A stretch of 64,000 nucleotides of DNA from Montifringilla adamsi (lineage: Eukaryota; Chordata; Aves; Passeriformes; Passeridae): NCBI GenBank assembly GCA_017590115.1, contig JAGGNK010006448.1:14323860-14387859 (forward strand), read 5' to 3'. Under the pieces are notes generated by a model. The model saw only the letters and a list, made by a program, of their open reading frames with translations, did not search any database and was not told the origin of the DNA. Position 1 is the first letter of the stretch, and every line of letters begins with the position of its first letter. The position numbers and the translations under genes were made by a program. Shown here piece after piece: positions 37,637-50,209 of the stretch.

Positions 37637-40600
37637 CCTGGAAATGTTGACATATTAGTGATAAATAAGGAAACAATAGAAAAACAAAGAAAATCTGGGA
37701 AGAAATGAACTATGAATCCTGCATACTTTTGTCACTTTAAAAGAGAAGCTGTAAATTCAAACTATAACTGCAACCATTTCTCTTCTCAAAGTCCTCAGAG
37801 CCTCTGTAGTTAAGCAGGTGGAAGTCCTCAACCCTGAAAAGGGTTTGGACACTGAACTCCTGGTAAGGAACTGGCACCTACATTAATTCATTCTGCATGT
37901 GGAAAGTTAAGCTCACACCAGTGAAAAGATGGCATCAGTTTGCATTCATCAGGGTTTTTTTAGTTCCAGATGAGCACCAGTTTCAGAAGGTCCAGACAGC
38001 TTTGGTGGTAGACACTTGGATGTTTATGTATTGCACTCTTCAGTACACCACGTAACAGGAAACATTATTCACTTGGCCACGGTGAAACACAAGTACACAG
38101 AGACAGCTTGATTTCTAATCACACCTGAGCTAATAAGTCCTCCTGAGACTTATTATTGTCAGCTTGAACTGTCTGGAAACATCTTGCCCATATCTAAAAA
38201 AACCTCTCAGTCAATCCTCTGAAAAGGTCTAGTGATTCCAGATGCCTGTATAAGCACCACAGAAAACCTCAGACTGTGTTTTTCTAACAGACTTACTAGA
38301 ATTTAGCAGCTAAAACCTCTGGATGTGCTGTGCATGCTTCAGCCCAGGATTTTGATTGGTGAATAAGGAGGATTTTCTCTCTGGTTGCTCCTAACCCCTT
38401 TCCCAAGCTGCCTGTGAGGTACTCCCTACTGTGTGGCTCCAGAGCTCAGGCAAAGCTTCATGCTCAGGCAGTTAAGACAAAGAAAACAAGCAATAAGTAA
38501 TCAAGTAATTAAAGCTCTACTAGAACAAAATTCATATAATGGAGTTCAGTTAAGAAGAAAGTTAACCACTGTAGACACCCGAGGTTGCTTTATACCCAGG
38601 CCACTTACTCCTTCCTGGTACAACGCTCTTCAAAACTACAGGATTTAATCCTGCTGAGGTAGTTGAAGCATTACAGCTTTCTAAACTCAATTAGACCTAA
38701 CATTTGAATGTTTGATTTTGCAGCTCCTTTTTAATGCATTTTAATTTATTTGTTTGTTTTAATGATGTATTGACAAATATCATCAAGCAGCAACAACAAC
38801 AACAAGCTGAAAACAAGCACTATGCTTACATGCACCAGGTTTAACTTGCCTCATATTCCTGGGAGCTATTTACATTTTTTTCAGATATCTGAATGCCAGA
38901 GTATTAAAGCTAGTGAGCGAAGAATGGTTTTAAATTTAAGCCATTGAGAAATAAGTTTGTGTTCTTAGAAAGAGTATTATACAAACATGTTAAATCATTA
39001 TGCTTTTCTAGTCCTTTAGTAAGACTACTTTAGCCCACAGAAATTTTGGACATAATAAATAGCACCTGCATAATAATTTATGATCAGGGATGGATACAAC
39101 AAATTAAAACAATTAATTTTTATTGACTGTATTTCCTATAGTGCAACTGAAAAAACCTGCATGTTGCAAAGTGAAATTTCTATATACTACATAGTAACCA
39201 AAGGAATACAAAGCTCCTGGTGCATGCCCTGTTCTCTCAGAGCCTTCAGCACCTCACTTAATGAATGCATTTAAAAGGACCTAATTTTAAAGGGGGGAAG
39301 AAAAAGGAAAACTACTACACATCTTACAGTTTCCATAGCGCTAACTACCTTTACAATTTCTGCCCTCTCAAAAATATCAAAATGCTTGGAATGATCAATG
39401 AAACCTGCCAAAAACTTCTACCCTTTTCTCCTTAAAACCATTACAGTTGCAAAATATCCCTGAGCTCTTTTGATTACTTCTATTCATACAGAAAAAATAG
39501 GCAATGCACTTGTTTCAGATATTATATTACGTGGCAGTCCTTCTAGGAAGTAAGTGCTGTTGTGACAGAAGAAAATCTCCACAGCATCACTGATGTGAAA
39601 GAAACCCTTTCACTTTTCATCAGCTGAGACACTCTCTATGGTGAGGGTGTGGCTAATTTTTCTCCTGAGGCTGTTGATATCTTGCTGCAGATCCAGCAGC
39701 TTAAACATAGGACAATTGTCAACATTGTGCTCACATCACATAGAGACATGCTTATGACTCCTAGGCAATTTTATTTCACATGCTCATAGAGGGAAGGTTG
39801 CAGCCAAAGGAACTGGGGCATGACTTTTCTTTGTTCTCCCACTGCCGTCTCAGCCATCCAGGCAAGGAACACACGTCTGAAGTGAAGATATTTATTTACA
39901 TCATATGTCCATGTATTAGCTTTGTGCCATAACCATAGTCAAGGATCTAATCTGAAAAAAAAAATACCAGAAATACTATGAAAAGGAGTGATCCAAAATT
40001 TGCAACAGGCAGAAGGTGGTTCTTTGTTCCCCAACTTTGTTGATTTTCAAAGTTGCCCTCACTCAACACCAACAGCTGAAAATACACGCCATATTTTATC
40101 TGCCCATATTGCACGTGCTATGTTCAAGACATTTGGATATCAACCACATCCATCTCTGAACACATGCTCAGAGTGCAGAACAGGTAATATTGCTTTCACT
40201 TGTGTATGTTAGCAACTCCATGTGAATTACAGCCCAAATTCTGAAAGATGCTAAAATCCTTCACCATTCATTTACCTGCTTAAACTCACAAGTAGGGGCC
40301 ATTAGAAGTCACTATTTGTCAAATATTTTAAACAACATCCTGTAACTTGTTATTTTAACATCTGCAGCATTTCACAGTGGTGTACATTGTCAACTGAGCA
40401 GAGGAAATGAGAGAAACAGGAAACTTTAATTGCCATTTAAGTAGAACTCACCATTACAGCACAGGGGCAAACGAATGAGGAGCAGAAAGTGTCTGATAAC
40501 ACTTAAAAAATATTACAAAAAAATTACGCTGAGTTGTCAACTTTAATTGCTATCCATATTAAAGCAGAGTACTGGCTTTGCAGTTGTATCCCACATGCCA

Positions 40601-43554
40601 TCAGGAATCTGTGAATTAGGTGCTTTTTTAATCAGCAGAATTGCAGCACTCCATGTGACAGCAGAGATGGATTTGTTCTAACTGGAAGAAACGCAGTATT
40701 ACTCTACATCCTGCAGCCCATGGCTCTGCCTCTAGCCTTCTGGCTGCTGCAGAAACAGCAGAGACATGGCTTTTCCCACCTTGTCAAGAATCAACCTCCT
40801 GGACATCTCTCTATGCCCAGAATAGAAGAAATAAGTTTGTGCCAGCCACTCTGCAGGAAGATGAGGTAGAGAATGAGCTAAGCACTACTTTGTCCTTGGC
40901 ATGCCAAGTGCAGAAATAAAGTATAATCTCAGCCTTACCATATGAATAGCACAACTTGAATGAGTGCACATTATTGTACAGGGATTTTCTTCGGATGTAT
41001 CTGGCACAGTCAGCATGTAATTTTTGTGCTTTTTTTTCATGACCATGGCAACAGTCTGCCAAAGCAGAGGACTCAATAATAAAATCTTGCCCTTTGTCAC
41101 TGCATTTGGGAGAACCTGAATTTGGACAGAAAGCAGTAAGTACTGTGGGGTGCTGGTATGAAGAACAGTGACCATCTAAAACTCTATTGTAATTGCATGA
41201 TGACATTTTTCTAAATCATCTTTGTCCATAAAAGAGTATTCCAAGCAAGACAGGTTTTCAGGTTCTAAAAGTTTCAGGTTTTTTGGTTCTAAAAGTGAAG
41301 GGATATATATGACCACAACTCTAGTCCCTCCACTCCTGCAGGTACTGTGACCTACTTAGTTTATAAGAGAGAACCAGCCACTGATGAGACAAAAGAAGCA
41401 TTACCTTCCTGTTACCTCTGGAACATTTACAAAGACTGATGGAAAATAACACAGAAATTTACATAGGATCAAGGCTAGCTAGAGTAAATAGTGCATAATT
41501 TCTAGCTTTTAAAAGACTTTGCTAAGATGAAATACTTTCCTTATCTCCCACTGAGGTATTTTCCCATTTATGTAAGTAAAAAATCATAGGTTAAAATAGT
41601 AATAAATAGAATAGAATAGAATAGAATAGAATAGAATAGAATAGAATTCACTCAGATACAATAATTTTTTAGTTTCCCAAGGATAAATCAAATAACTGGA
41701 TAATTTTCAGGAACAATTTATTTCAAAACCAGTAAATTTGTAGTTAACATCTTCATTAGCTAAAGTTTCAGACACAGACTTAAGCCTGCTTTTATTGACT
41801 CAATATGATTTTTGAATGACTGAGCTCATCATTAAACCTCTCAACATAGTGAAAGGCATTGATAAAACTATACAGTTGGGAAGGGCTGGTTAAGAAACTG
41901 AATGGTAATATAAACCACAGAAACATAACAGGCAAGTGGCATCTTCTATTTCATATTCTTGTTAACTGAATAGACCCCATTCATTAAATAATCATAGGGA
42001 AATTTTCTCCCCAAGACTAATCCAAGTCAAGGGAAATGCTCACACTTACTTAAAAGATCTTTGGTCTGAGGCTGAAGGCTCCCAAACAAATGGAAATATT
42101 TGTAACACAGCTGATATTCCATGATACAACAACTAGGTCATGAGCCTTATCCCACCATTAGCATTACACCATACCTTTAAGAACATTTTGAGATCTGTTA
42201 ACAGCAGAATGAGAATTTGTACAATATATTAACCTATTTATTTCTCAGATTATCACTAGAATCCTTGAACTAAAAATTGCCTGCAGAAAGCCCACAATCT
42301 AATTGAACCAGCATCCACTGAAAAATCCTTTGTGCTTTTTTGTACCTGCCAAACTATGAAATATCAGGGAAGTAATACTAAAATTGTTCTCTAAGAGCTC
42401 TTTGTACATCCATCATAAATATGACTAATTGGCTTCTGTTTACACATTATCTTCTTAAACCTTCGTTACAGTATTGCCAAAAATGAAGCAAAGTTGAGTG
42501 GACACAACTGAAATGCCGCATGACGAAAAAGAACCCAAAAAAATGTCCTTTAGTAAGTATTAAGTCTCATGGTACCCATGAGCAGAGAAGAGCAGGAAGG
42601 AAGAGGAATATACAGTGAATACTTTCAGTATAGTATACAGAAGAGAAGAAGGGCTCTTTATAACAAAACAAAAAAATGAATTCTTTTTATCACATTTTGA
42701 AGAAGAGAACTTCTGTAATAAGACCCAAACATTTTGATTCTCAGCCACAAAATGTGAAGCTCCTTTGCTGAACGTCTGCCTACCAGAGGATTTACAGGCT
42801 TTGTTCTTTCCTCCCTCTACTCCACTCACACAAATACCTCTACACACAGGCTGGATGGTACAGTGAGCAGATCTTGTGCTCTCTCTAGAGAAACTTCAGG
42901 AGCCTTTTCCCTACCCATCTGTTATTCAAATACACCCTAATTTGTACTGAGTGGATCTTGCTCTCAGAAGGGCAGTATTTGCCCCATAGTACCATAAACT
43001 CAAAACCTCTTTGCTCCTAAGGAAAAGCCTTCTCCTGTTAGGAAACATCTCCATGCTGAAACTCATCAGGTGATGGGGCACACACCATGCTCCAAAGATA
43101 GTCACTGACACTAAGGTGCTGAAAGCTGTCTCTGGTTACTTCCTCTTGGCACTAAAGGAAAACAGGAGCAAGACCATGAGCTCCTTTTATGGAGCACAGC
43201 AGAAGTGTCCAAGCTTTCAGGCTTCTTTAAATCCACTACAGTTTAAAATACAGGGAAACACATAGTGCTGCTGAGGCTCTGCACTACAGCAAAGGATGTG
43301 AACTGACAGGAGCTTTGTGCTGTACCCACAGAAGCAGAGAGAGTGGTGAGGAAACTTGGCTACAAATCCCATCCCCAGGTGGAAAAATCTCCCCACTCAG
43401 TGCTGTAAAGCAGGATTTTCACTCTTTCTCTAACAAATTTGTTTGAAAGGAGGATGGGGAAAAGAGACGAAAGCAGAAGGAGGAGAATAAGTAGATGGAC
43501 TGCAGTAGAGGTCACAGCACTGACAAAAATAATTTTCCCATGCTCATGTCTCTA
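37637..43554. other. AT-rich non-coding stretch, no gene established
   Basis: No transposon was recognised apart from the pentamer microsatellite at 41.6 kb. The minus strand carries a 131-codon ATG-initiated frame at 40,811-41,206, with a donor-like TATG/GTAAGG inside it. It is a candidate only: no acceptor or family match was seen. Confidence 0.5.
41605..41647. repeat. (AATAG)n pentamer microsatellite
   Basis: Eight to nine AATAG units. The reverse complement, CTATT, equals the pentamer that ends the CR1 copy at 11.6 kb. It may therefore be the leftover tail of a minus-strand CR1, but no CR1 body follows it. Confidence 0.93.
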
Positions 43555-43682
43555 TCTCTGGAGGCATTCAAAACCTGACTGGACATGATCCTGTGCAATC
43601 CACTCTAAAAGACCCTGTTTTAACAGGGGAGTTAGATGATCTCCAGAGGACCCTACCAACCCCAACTGTTCTGTGATTCTAT
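43555..43682 (+). mobile_element. CR1 LINE 3' terminus
   Basis: Reads 'tctggaggcattcaaaacct', then 'gactggacatgatcctgtgc', 'gatgatctccagaggaccct' and ends in CTGTGATTCTATG. This is the canonical CR1 3' end. It is 5'-truncated at about 130 bp. Confidence 0.93.
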
Positions 43683-44520
43683 GTTCTCTGTGGGCTAAGA
43701 AAAGGAAATACAGCTTAAAGTGCTGTGTAGCAGGATAATCTCTAATTAGGTAACTGCATCTAGGGGCAAGAACAATCTGCCCAGTCATTAGCCATGGGAT
43801 ATTCTGACAGAAATGGTGCCTTTTAATAGGGTTATTACAGGAAATACAGGAGCAACAGCTAATTAATTATCTTGTAGAAAGAGTGGTAACAATTTGCCTA
43901 GAACAAAATAGAAAAAAATAAGAGCTCGTAAAAATATCTGAGCAAAAGATTCAGCTCCATCCTCTTGCTATGAAAGCACTGGGTGTGTTGAAAGTGCAGA
44001 AACAAGTTGAGTATGCAAAGTGCCACATTCCAGACACTCCCACTTACTAGCACTAAGACAATTGTTAATGTAGAACTGCTCACCACTAATTTAAACAAAT
44101 TGCATATAATTGGTTCCTATAAACACTACAGAAAACAGTTTCACTACCCCAGCTGCCTGTTTGAGTGTATTCTCAGTTCAAAAGGCTTAGCATGGACTTG
44201 CAGAGGGTACCACATTAAGATAATGGAGTTTTTTGGCTTAACTGCCCTCCTAGGTAAATATCTATGAACTTAAAGGAAGAATTGCTAAATTTTGTTCCAG
44301 TGATGGACCTTCATGTCATAATTATTGAGTATTGCAGTCTACTGGGCAGCATTTTACACACTGGCCTTTCCACCAGTGCTCTTTCAGAAGCTCTGTACAC
44401 TCACCACTATATCTAACCTCAAAAGAATGAATATTTGTAGAACTATTCTTCAAAAAGTACTGCTAAGACCTACCAATGTCACAAATTTCTATACTAGCCA
44501 GATCTTTCTGTGCTGGATTA

Positions 44521-44604
44521 AAAACAAAACAAAACAAAATTATTAAAAATCCAAACAAACAAAAGCCAAATAAACAAAAACAAAACAAACAAAGAAACAA
44601 AACT
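44521..44604. repeat. A-rich (CAAAA)n/(CAAA)n tract
   Basis: Repeated AACAAAACAAAAC-type units, with interruptions. Confidence 0.85.
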
Positions 44605-46507
44605 TTTTTCTAAATAGTAGAACTCTATCAGGGACGTAGGGTACTGCACATACCCCTGAGGCAGAAAACATTAGTGCCATGTACCAGGGACAAGGAGACT
44701 ACCAGGTGACTCGCTCACTAATTTGTATACTGCAATGTAGGCAGTTTGAACTTTCATTCTCTGATATTCCTTTTTTTAGAAGTATTTTTCAAAAGGATTA
44801 GAACTTCCTGCCAAGTCAGCCTTTCATTTAATAAATTTGCTTCGAGGTCTTTCACTGAAGACACATTGAGGTTTCTGAAATCTATTTGTGTAACCTCCAG
44901 TTTGTTCTGGTTTTCACTGTTACCTGTACCTAACTGAGCAATGACAAAACCAAGAACTTTGGGATTCTGAGAAAAAGCTCAGTTCTTTCTAGAGGAAGAC
45001 CCCAGAGAACCATGTTCACATGGAAGGAAATTGTTGTTCAGTCTCTCTGTTAGTTTGCTTCTTGTTCTATTTGTTTTCTCTAGACCTAGATTAGTTTGTT
45101 AATTAGATTAGTTAATGCCCTCAAGTGCAAACAGGGGAAGGTATACTTGTTCTGCCAATTAATCACTGTAAGATAAAATGACAAGAAGATGAAGTAGACT
45201 AAAGCTGATGCTGTAAGAATTGTTCAAGTAATAGTAGATTAAGGGCAGAACTATTTAATCTGTACAAGAAAATTTTTGTCTTCCACAGAAACAGGGACCT
45301 TTCCTTAGAAAAGCCATGGAGTGGTGGATTAGCAAGAAAGGATTTGAGTATTTAAATTTAGCTAGATTTTAAAAAACCCAAAGCAGTGTGCCAAGGCCAA
45401 AAACCATTTTTTTTCTTTTGTGAGAGCAAAAATTATTTACCACCACAAGAGAGGTCCCATGTTCTGGCCATGGAGAGAATGCTTCCTTTATCCTCCTATA
45501 AAACACATCTTTGGAGGTCTGTAATTACCTGAATATGACACTGACATGTAAAGCAAATAGCAAGAAACTTCCTAGAAGAAGGATTAAAGATGATGCTTTC
45601 AATTAGCATGACAAAAGGGAAAAGCACTATAAATGCAGAGACACCAAAAAACTTAATTTCTCCAGCATAGAAGCAGGACTGAAAATAAGGTACTTTCACT
45701 CTTAAAAAGAACCTCAATGCAGTTCATTTGGCCCAAGTTGTCTTAATTACCAAGCCATATAAAAAGTCCTAGACATGCTACAATAATGTTCTACTAACAG
45801 AAGAAACAGTTTTCAAGATAACTGATACACTGAGAAGTACTTATACTAAAGTCCTTTATTTCTCTATTGCTAAGAAGACTTCACTGGCTTAGAAGATTTG
45901 ACTTGACTTCCAAATTCAGGGTGTTTAGAATAGCTTCAGAAATTCCAGCTTTTTCTAACAAGCTGACAGGTTGAATACAGCCCCCACTGTGCCTTATTTT
46001 AATGCAAAACATAATTGTGTCCCATCATAAGAACTTTTCATAACTGCTTTTATTGTAAGCAATGGAAACATAAAAATCTCTGTTAAATGCAACACTCTTC
46101 TTAGCCCCAAATTAAGCGGTGATACTTGGGTTTTTTTCAGATATTCAACTTGTAAAGGAACAGTCACCTTAAGGGGTCTTCAAGGGATTGATTTAAAAAG
46201 AAGAATTTACCGTTTACGTTCAATCTTTTCACATTTAGCATTAAAAAGCAAGAGTAAATATACCCTGTGCATCCTCACAGAGAAGAATCAAAGGACTCCA
46301 AGTGCCACAAAATGATTGTCCCTAAAACTATTTTAAAAAAACCCCACCCAGCTAAAAACAAAATGCAAACTGGTTTATGCTGTCTAATTTTCATTGCTTT
46401 AAGAAAAACACACAAGTATTCTGGACCATACTGTCAGACTATAAGCCAGACCCTGTAAATTCACAGACTGTGACCAGATTTAGTCTGCCAATATATTTAA
46501 AGCATCA

Positions 46508-46531
46508 ATAATAATAATAAAAAAAAAAAAA
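46508..46531. repeat. (AAT)n plus poly-A
   Basis: Four AAT units passing into a run of 13 adenines. Confidence 0.85.
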
Positions 46532-49500
46532 CCTATTTCTTTACTCATCGCCTCACAACTTTAAAAGGGAAGAGAGTAACTGCTGGCCATGTAGGGAGAA
46601 ATGCATACCTTAAATTAAAGGAAGATCAAGTACGTGCAGCAACAATGCAGGTTGATGCCCATGTAGCTCAGAAAACAGAAAGTGGGTGTGCAGTAAAACA
46701 ACAGGTTACTGAGAAAACAAGTTTTGTTGCACATGCTCACACAAATGAAGGGATGATCCCAAATAAGGCCAGGGAGAAGGAAGGAAGTAAAAGATAGTGA
46801 AGCAGAAGAAAAAATATTTTATCCAGAGACAGAGGAAATCTCCTGTCCTTCAGCTCTTCCTTACCCTACTCCATCTTCTTGTTGTGAAAGAGAGAAAAAA
46901 GAGGAGATATGCTCCTTTCCCCAGCAAGATTGAGCTCTCCTTCCTGTCTGGTTCATCCTCCTCAGAAACTCGTTATGATTCATTCCCTGCAGACTCAGGT
47001 CACTGCTGCTCAGCTGCCAGACTTGCTCTGAAGCAGGTATTCTGTGCTCTCCTTCCTCCACAAGCTTTGCACAAGGTCAACCAAGGCCCACAGGAAGCCC
47101 CTTTCTAGGTGCTCCTTCCTCAAAGGATGAAGCTGGGATTCATTCACTTTATGGAAGCTTTAATAACCCCTTAGCTGGTCCAGGATGGTGTTATGCTGTT
47201 ATGAGTCCAGGTACAGTTCCTCTCTGAAGCTGGGGCCACAAGTAGACATCTACAAGCAGAGCTTGCCTTAACTTTCCTTACTGGGAGTGAAAGGCTTTTT
47301 CTGATCCTCTTTGGCTGTGTTCAGATTGTTAAATAAGTGCTAGAGCCCTAGTCATCCACACTCTTCCTCAAGACCCAGGCACCACCTCAGCGAGCTCTCT
47401 CCAAGCTAATCTGCCAGGGAGGGTGGTAACTGTAAGTGGCCTGGACATGAGCCAGGCAGAGCCATTTGGACTTGGATCAATCCCTGGCCCTTTTTAATTA
47501 AGCAATATAAATTCAGTCTTGTGTTCCTGAACAACTAGGAGGAGTCTAAGGTGGGAGAATGGTATCAATGCCAAACTGAAGGTGGACAGTTCTTACTCAC
47601 AATTCTGATTTGCCATCTGTTGATGAGAAGAAGAGAATGGCTTTCCCTTTGAAGTTACTTGAAGATCTCCAGTGTAGGCTTTTGATGCAGATTTGTGGTC
47701 ATCTTCAAGGACTGAATGGCACCCAACATTCTTGACCTGTTTCACTGTGAATTTATTAAACTATTGGAAGAAAAATGCAAATTAATACTGAACCTATAGT
47801 GCCTTCTTCTGTAGTTTGTACTGCCCAGGACATGGTGTCTTGCACAAAGATTTACACAGCTTAAGATCCATGGAAGTACATATTCTGCATTTTAAAAGTT
47901 GCCCTGTAGAACAGTTTGGAGTGGGATAATACATTTCCTCTCCCCAGCAGTTGCTGTGGCAACTACACAGGCTGTTTCAGTTTAGCTTGAGGGCCACCCT
48001 CAGGAGCTGACTCCTGTGCCATCATCTCTCCTGCAGGGGAGCCAGCAGGTGTTAGCCCAGGCAGCTGCAGCACACACAGGACTCCACACGCCCATGCGGG
48101 TCCAAAGCATCGAGGGCTGCCAGACAGGAGACTCCCAGGGCATCCAGGAAGGCAGGAGGCCCTGGACACATGGCCTAAGGTCATCCTGGAGGCCACTCTT
48201 CCAGAGCTGGGCAGTGACAGCTGGTAGATTCAGGGGAGCGTGGGAGCGCCTTCATTTATAAGAGCAAAGCAATGTTTACAAGGATATTTCACCTTTAGCA
48301 AGATAGCTATAAATGGAATAAATTGGGAAAAGCTAGACTCTCAAATATAAAACTCTCTCTATGTCCTTGGAAAGAAACACTTCTAGAAATAGATGCTTTC
48401 CATGAAAATGTCCTTAAATTTCAGCTCTATTTGCGCTTCAATTGATAAATAGCTTCAACAATTTCTAAATTCTGCTCTCCTGTAGGACTCTTTATCACTA
48501 ACCTGTCTAAATGACTACAGACTCCTTTAATCCTTTTATTATTTACTTTATAATTTCTTTTGTCATTCTGGTTTTTCATCTCCCTCTGAGAATAAGTGGG
48601 AGAGAGAGCATCCCACACTATTCATGTATCATCCACATAGCCCCTGATAAAAACTCATTTAATGTACTAACATCACATTCTGGCTTACTTTTGTTCTAAC
48701 TTCAGCAAGTTCCACCCCCAAATTCTTAACCTACATATATGACTACAAGGGCTTAGTATTTATCTTCTCCTCATCTTCTGTCTTAAATCTATTAGCAGGT
48801 GTTCTTTTTGGCAGCAAACCAAGACCATAGTTATTCCAGACAGCCACTGAAATCCAAGGAAAAGGAGCTCCAGAAAACATAACAAACCCTTGTTTTGCTG
48901 TTACTCCTGATACCTTTTTTAAAATAGTTTAACCCAGACTGCACAATGAACAGCTTATTTATGCTTTAGTTATAAGGCCCAAAACTTCAACCTCCACTTT
49001 CATTCAATGGCAGCTGGCACAACTGGAATAATATCACTCTCATCCAGCATCTAAGAGAAACTTAGTAACCCTACAGTTAAAACTACCATGATACTCACCT
49101 TTATATACTTATGTTCAATTTTTTTTCTCACATTTTGCTCAAAGATTTTTTTTTTAATGAGAGCTCCATATTTATGTAACTGTCTTGAGCAACCATTTAG
49201 AGAGTGTTTTCATCAATGGTGTATGGAAATTGTCAAAATCAACATCCATGATGTTGAAGTGCTAAGAAAGCCAATGTCTACAAGACATGCTTTCACAAAA
49301 AGCTTTCAGTCAGGAGAGAATATCTTACTGTGGCACACAAATCATTGGATTCATCTTCACTTCATGTCAGTAGTGCTTCAGATACATAATTTCACATAAA
49401 CTGCAAAGACAAATCAAAATGAGGAAAGACAATAGAACAGAAAATCACAATTACTCTATTCCCACTTCTTTGGTTCCAATTTCTCCTACCATGAGTAAAC

Positions 49501-49806
49501 TTATTTCTTTTACCCAGATATGTATTACATAGGAAACTACAACAGGTTTTTTTCTCCTATATTTTCACTCTTCCAGAAACATTTTCAGAGTTTAAAGTCC
49601 AGTTTGAAAACAAAGTAAGATCGCCTTCAAAAAATGTGGTTCTTCCATACATACACTAAATAATGACATATTTGCTGTAAAATAATCCCATACTGCTTTC
49701 AGATACCCTGTTCCTTGGAAGATACTATGCTACAAGTTTCAAAGGTAGGAGAACTCATCTATGCCATGTTTCAAAACTTTGTGCATATAGCCATATGGAT
49801 CTTGGA

Positions 49807-50209
49807 TGACCCCCAGCCATAGGAATAACGTGCTCTGACTCCATGATTAAGAAGGTTGAACAATTGCTCTATTAAGCTATACTATATTACACTACATACT
49901 ATACTATGCTAATACTAAACTATACTACAATACTAAAGGAAAACTTGAGACTTTTACTAGACAGTCACAACACAGCTTTGACTTAATTGGTCAATCAGTC
50001 CAAACAACTACCACTGGAGTCTAATTAGCAAATCCCTTTTGGTAAACAATCTTTATAACACATTCTATATGTGTAAAACAACAGGAGCAGCAAGTAGAGA
50101 TAAGAATTGTTTTCTCTTCTTTCTCTGAGCTTTCTCACTGCCTTCCTCAGGAAAAATCCTGGGAGAGAGAATTTGTCTCTCTCTGTTCAAAGAATACGTG
50201 AATACCACA
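49807..50209 (-). mobile_element. Solo LTR, avian ERVL-like, degraded
   Basis: The sequence resembles LTRs of songbird endogenous retroviruses as I remember them: a CTATACTATATTACA-type stretch (49,878-49,934), 'cttaattggtcaatcagtcc', 'actggagtctaattagcaaa' and 'cctgggagagagaatttgtc'. On the minus strand it has LTR order: a TG start near 50,209, TTATAAAG near 50,055, a degenerate AATAGA poly-A signal near 49,870, and an end in CA near 49,807. No internal gag/pol/env sequence and no matching partner LTR were seen, so it is best read as a solo LTR. Borders are approximate, and it may extend to about 50,310. Confidence 0.55.

Larger units (their letters stand above)
43685..49806. other. Non-coding stretch, no gene established
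   Basis: Mostly AT-rich unique sequence. The interval 47,950-48,255 is clearly GC-richer and has a good acceptor-like CTCTCCTGCAG (ending at about 48,036) before an open + strand frame. No known domain was seen. A-rich runs are listed separately. Confidence 0.5.

Noticed and set aside
36350..38495. Short similarity between about 36,350-36,405 and 38,424-38,495 (GCTCCAG, GCTCAGG, AAGACAAAGAA in the same order)
   Set aside because: The alignment is short and gapped. It may be two relics of an old repeat but is too weak to call by eye.
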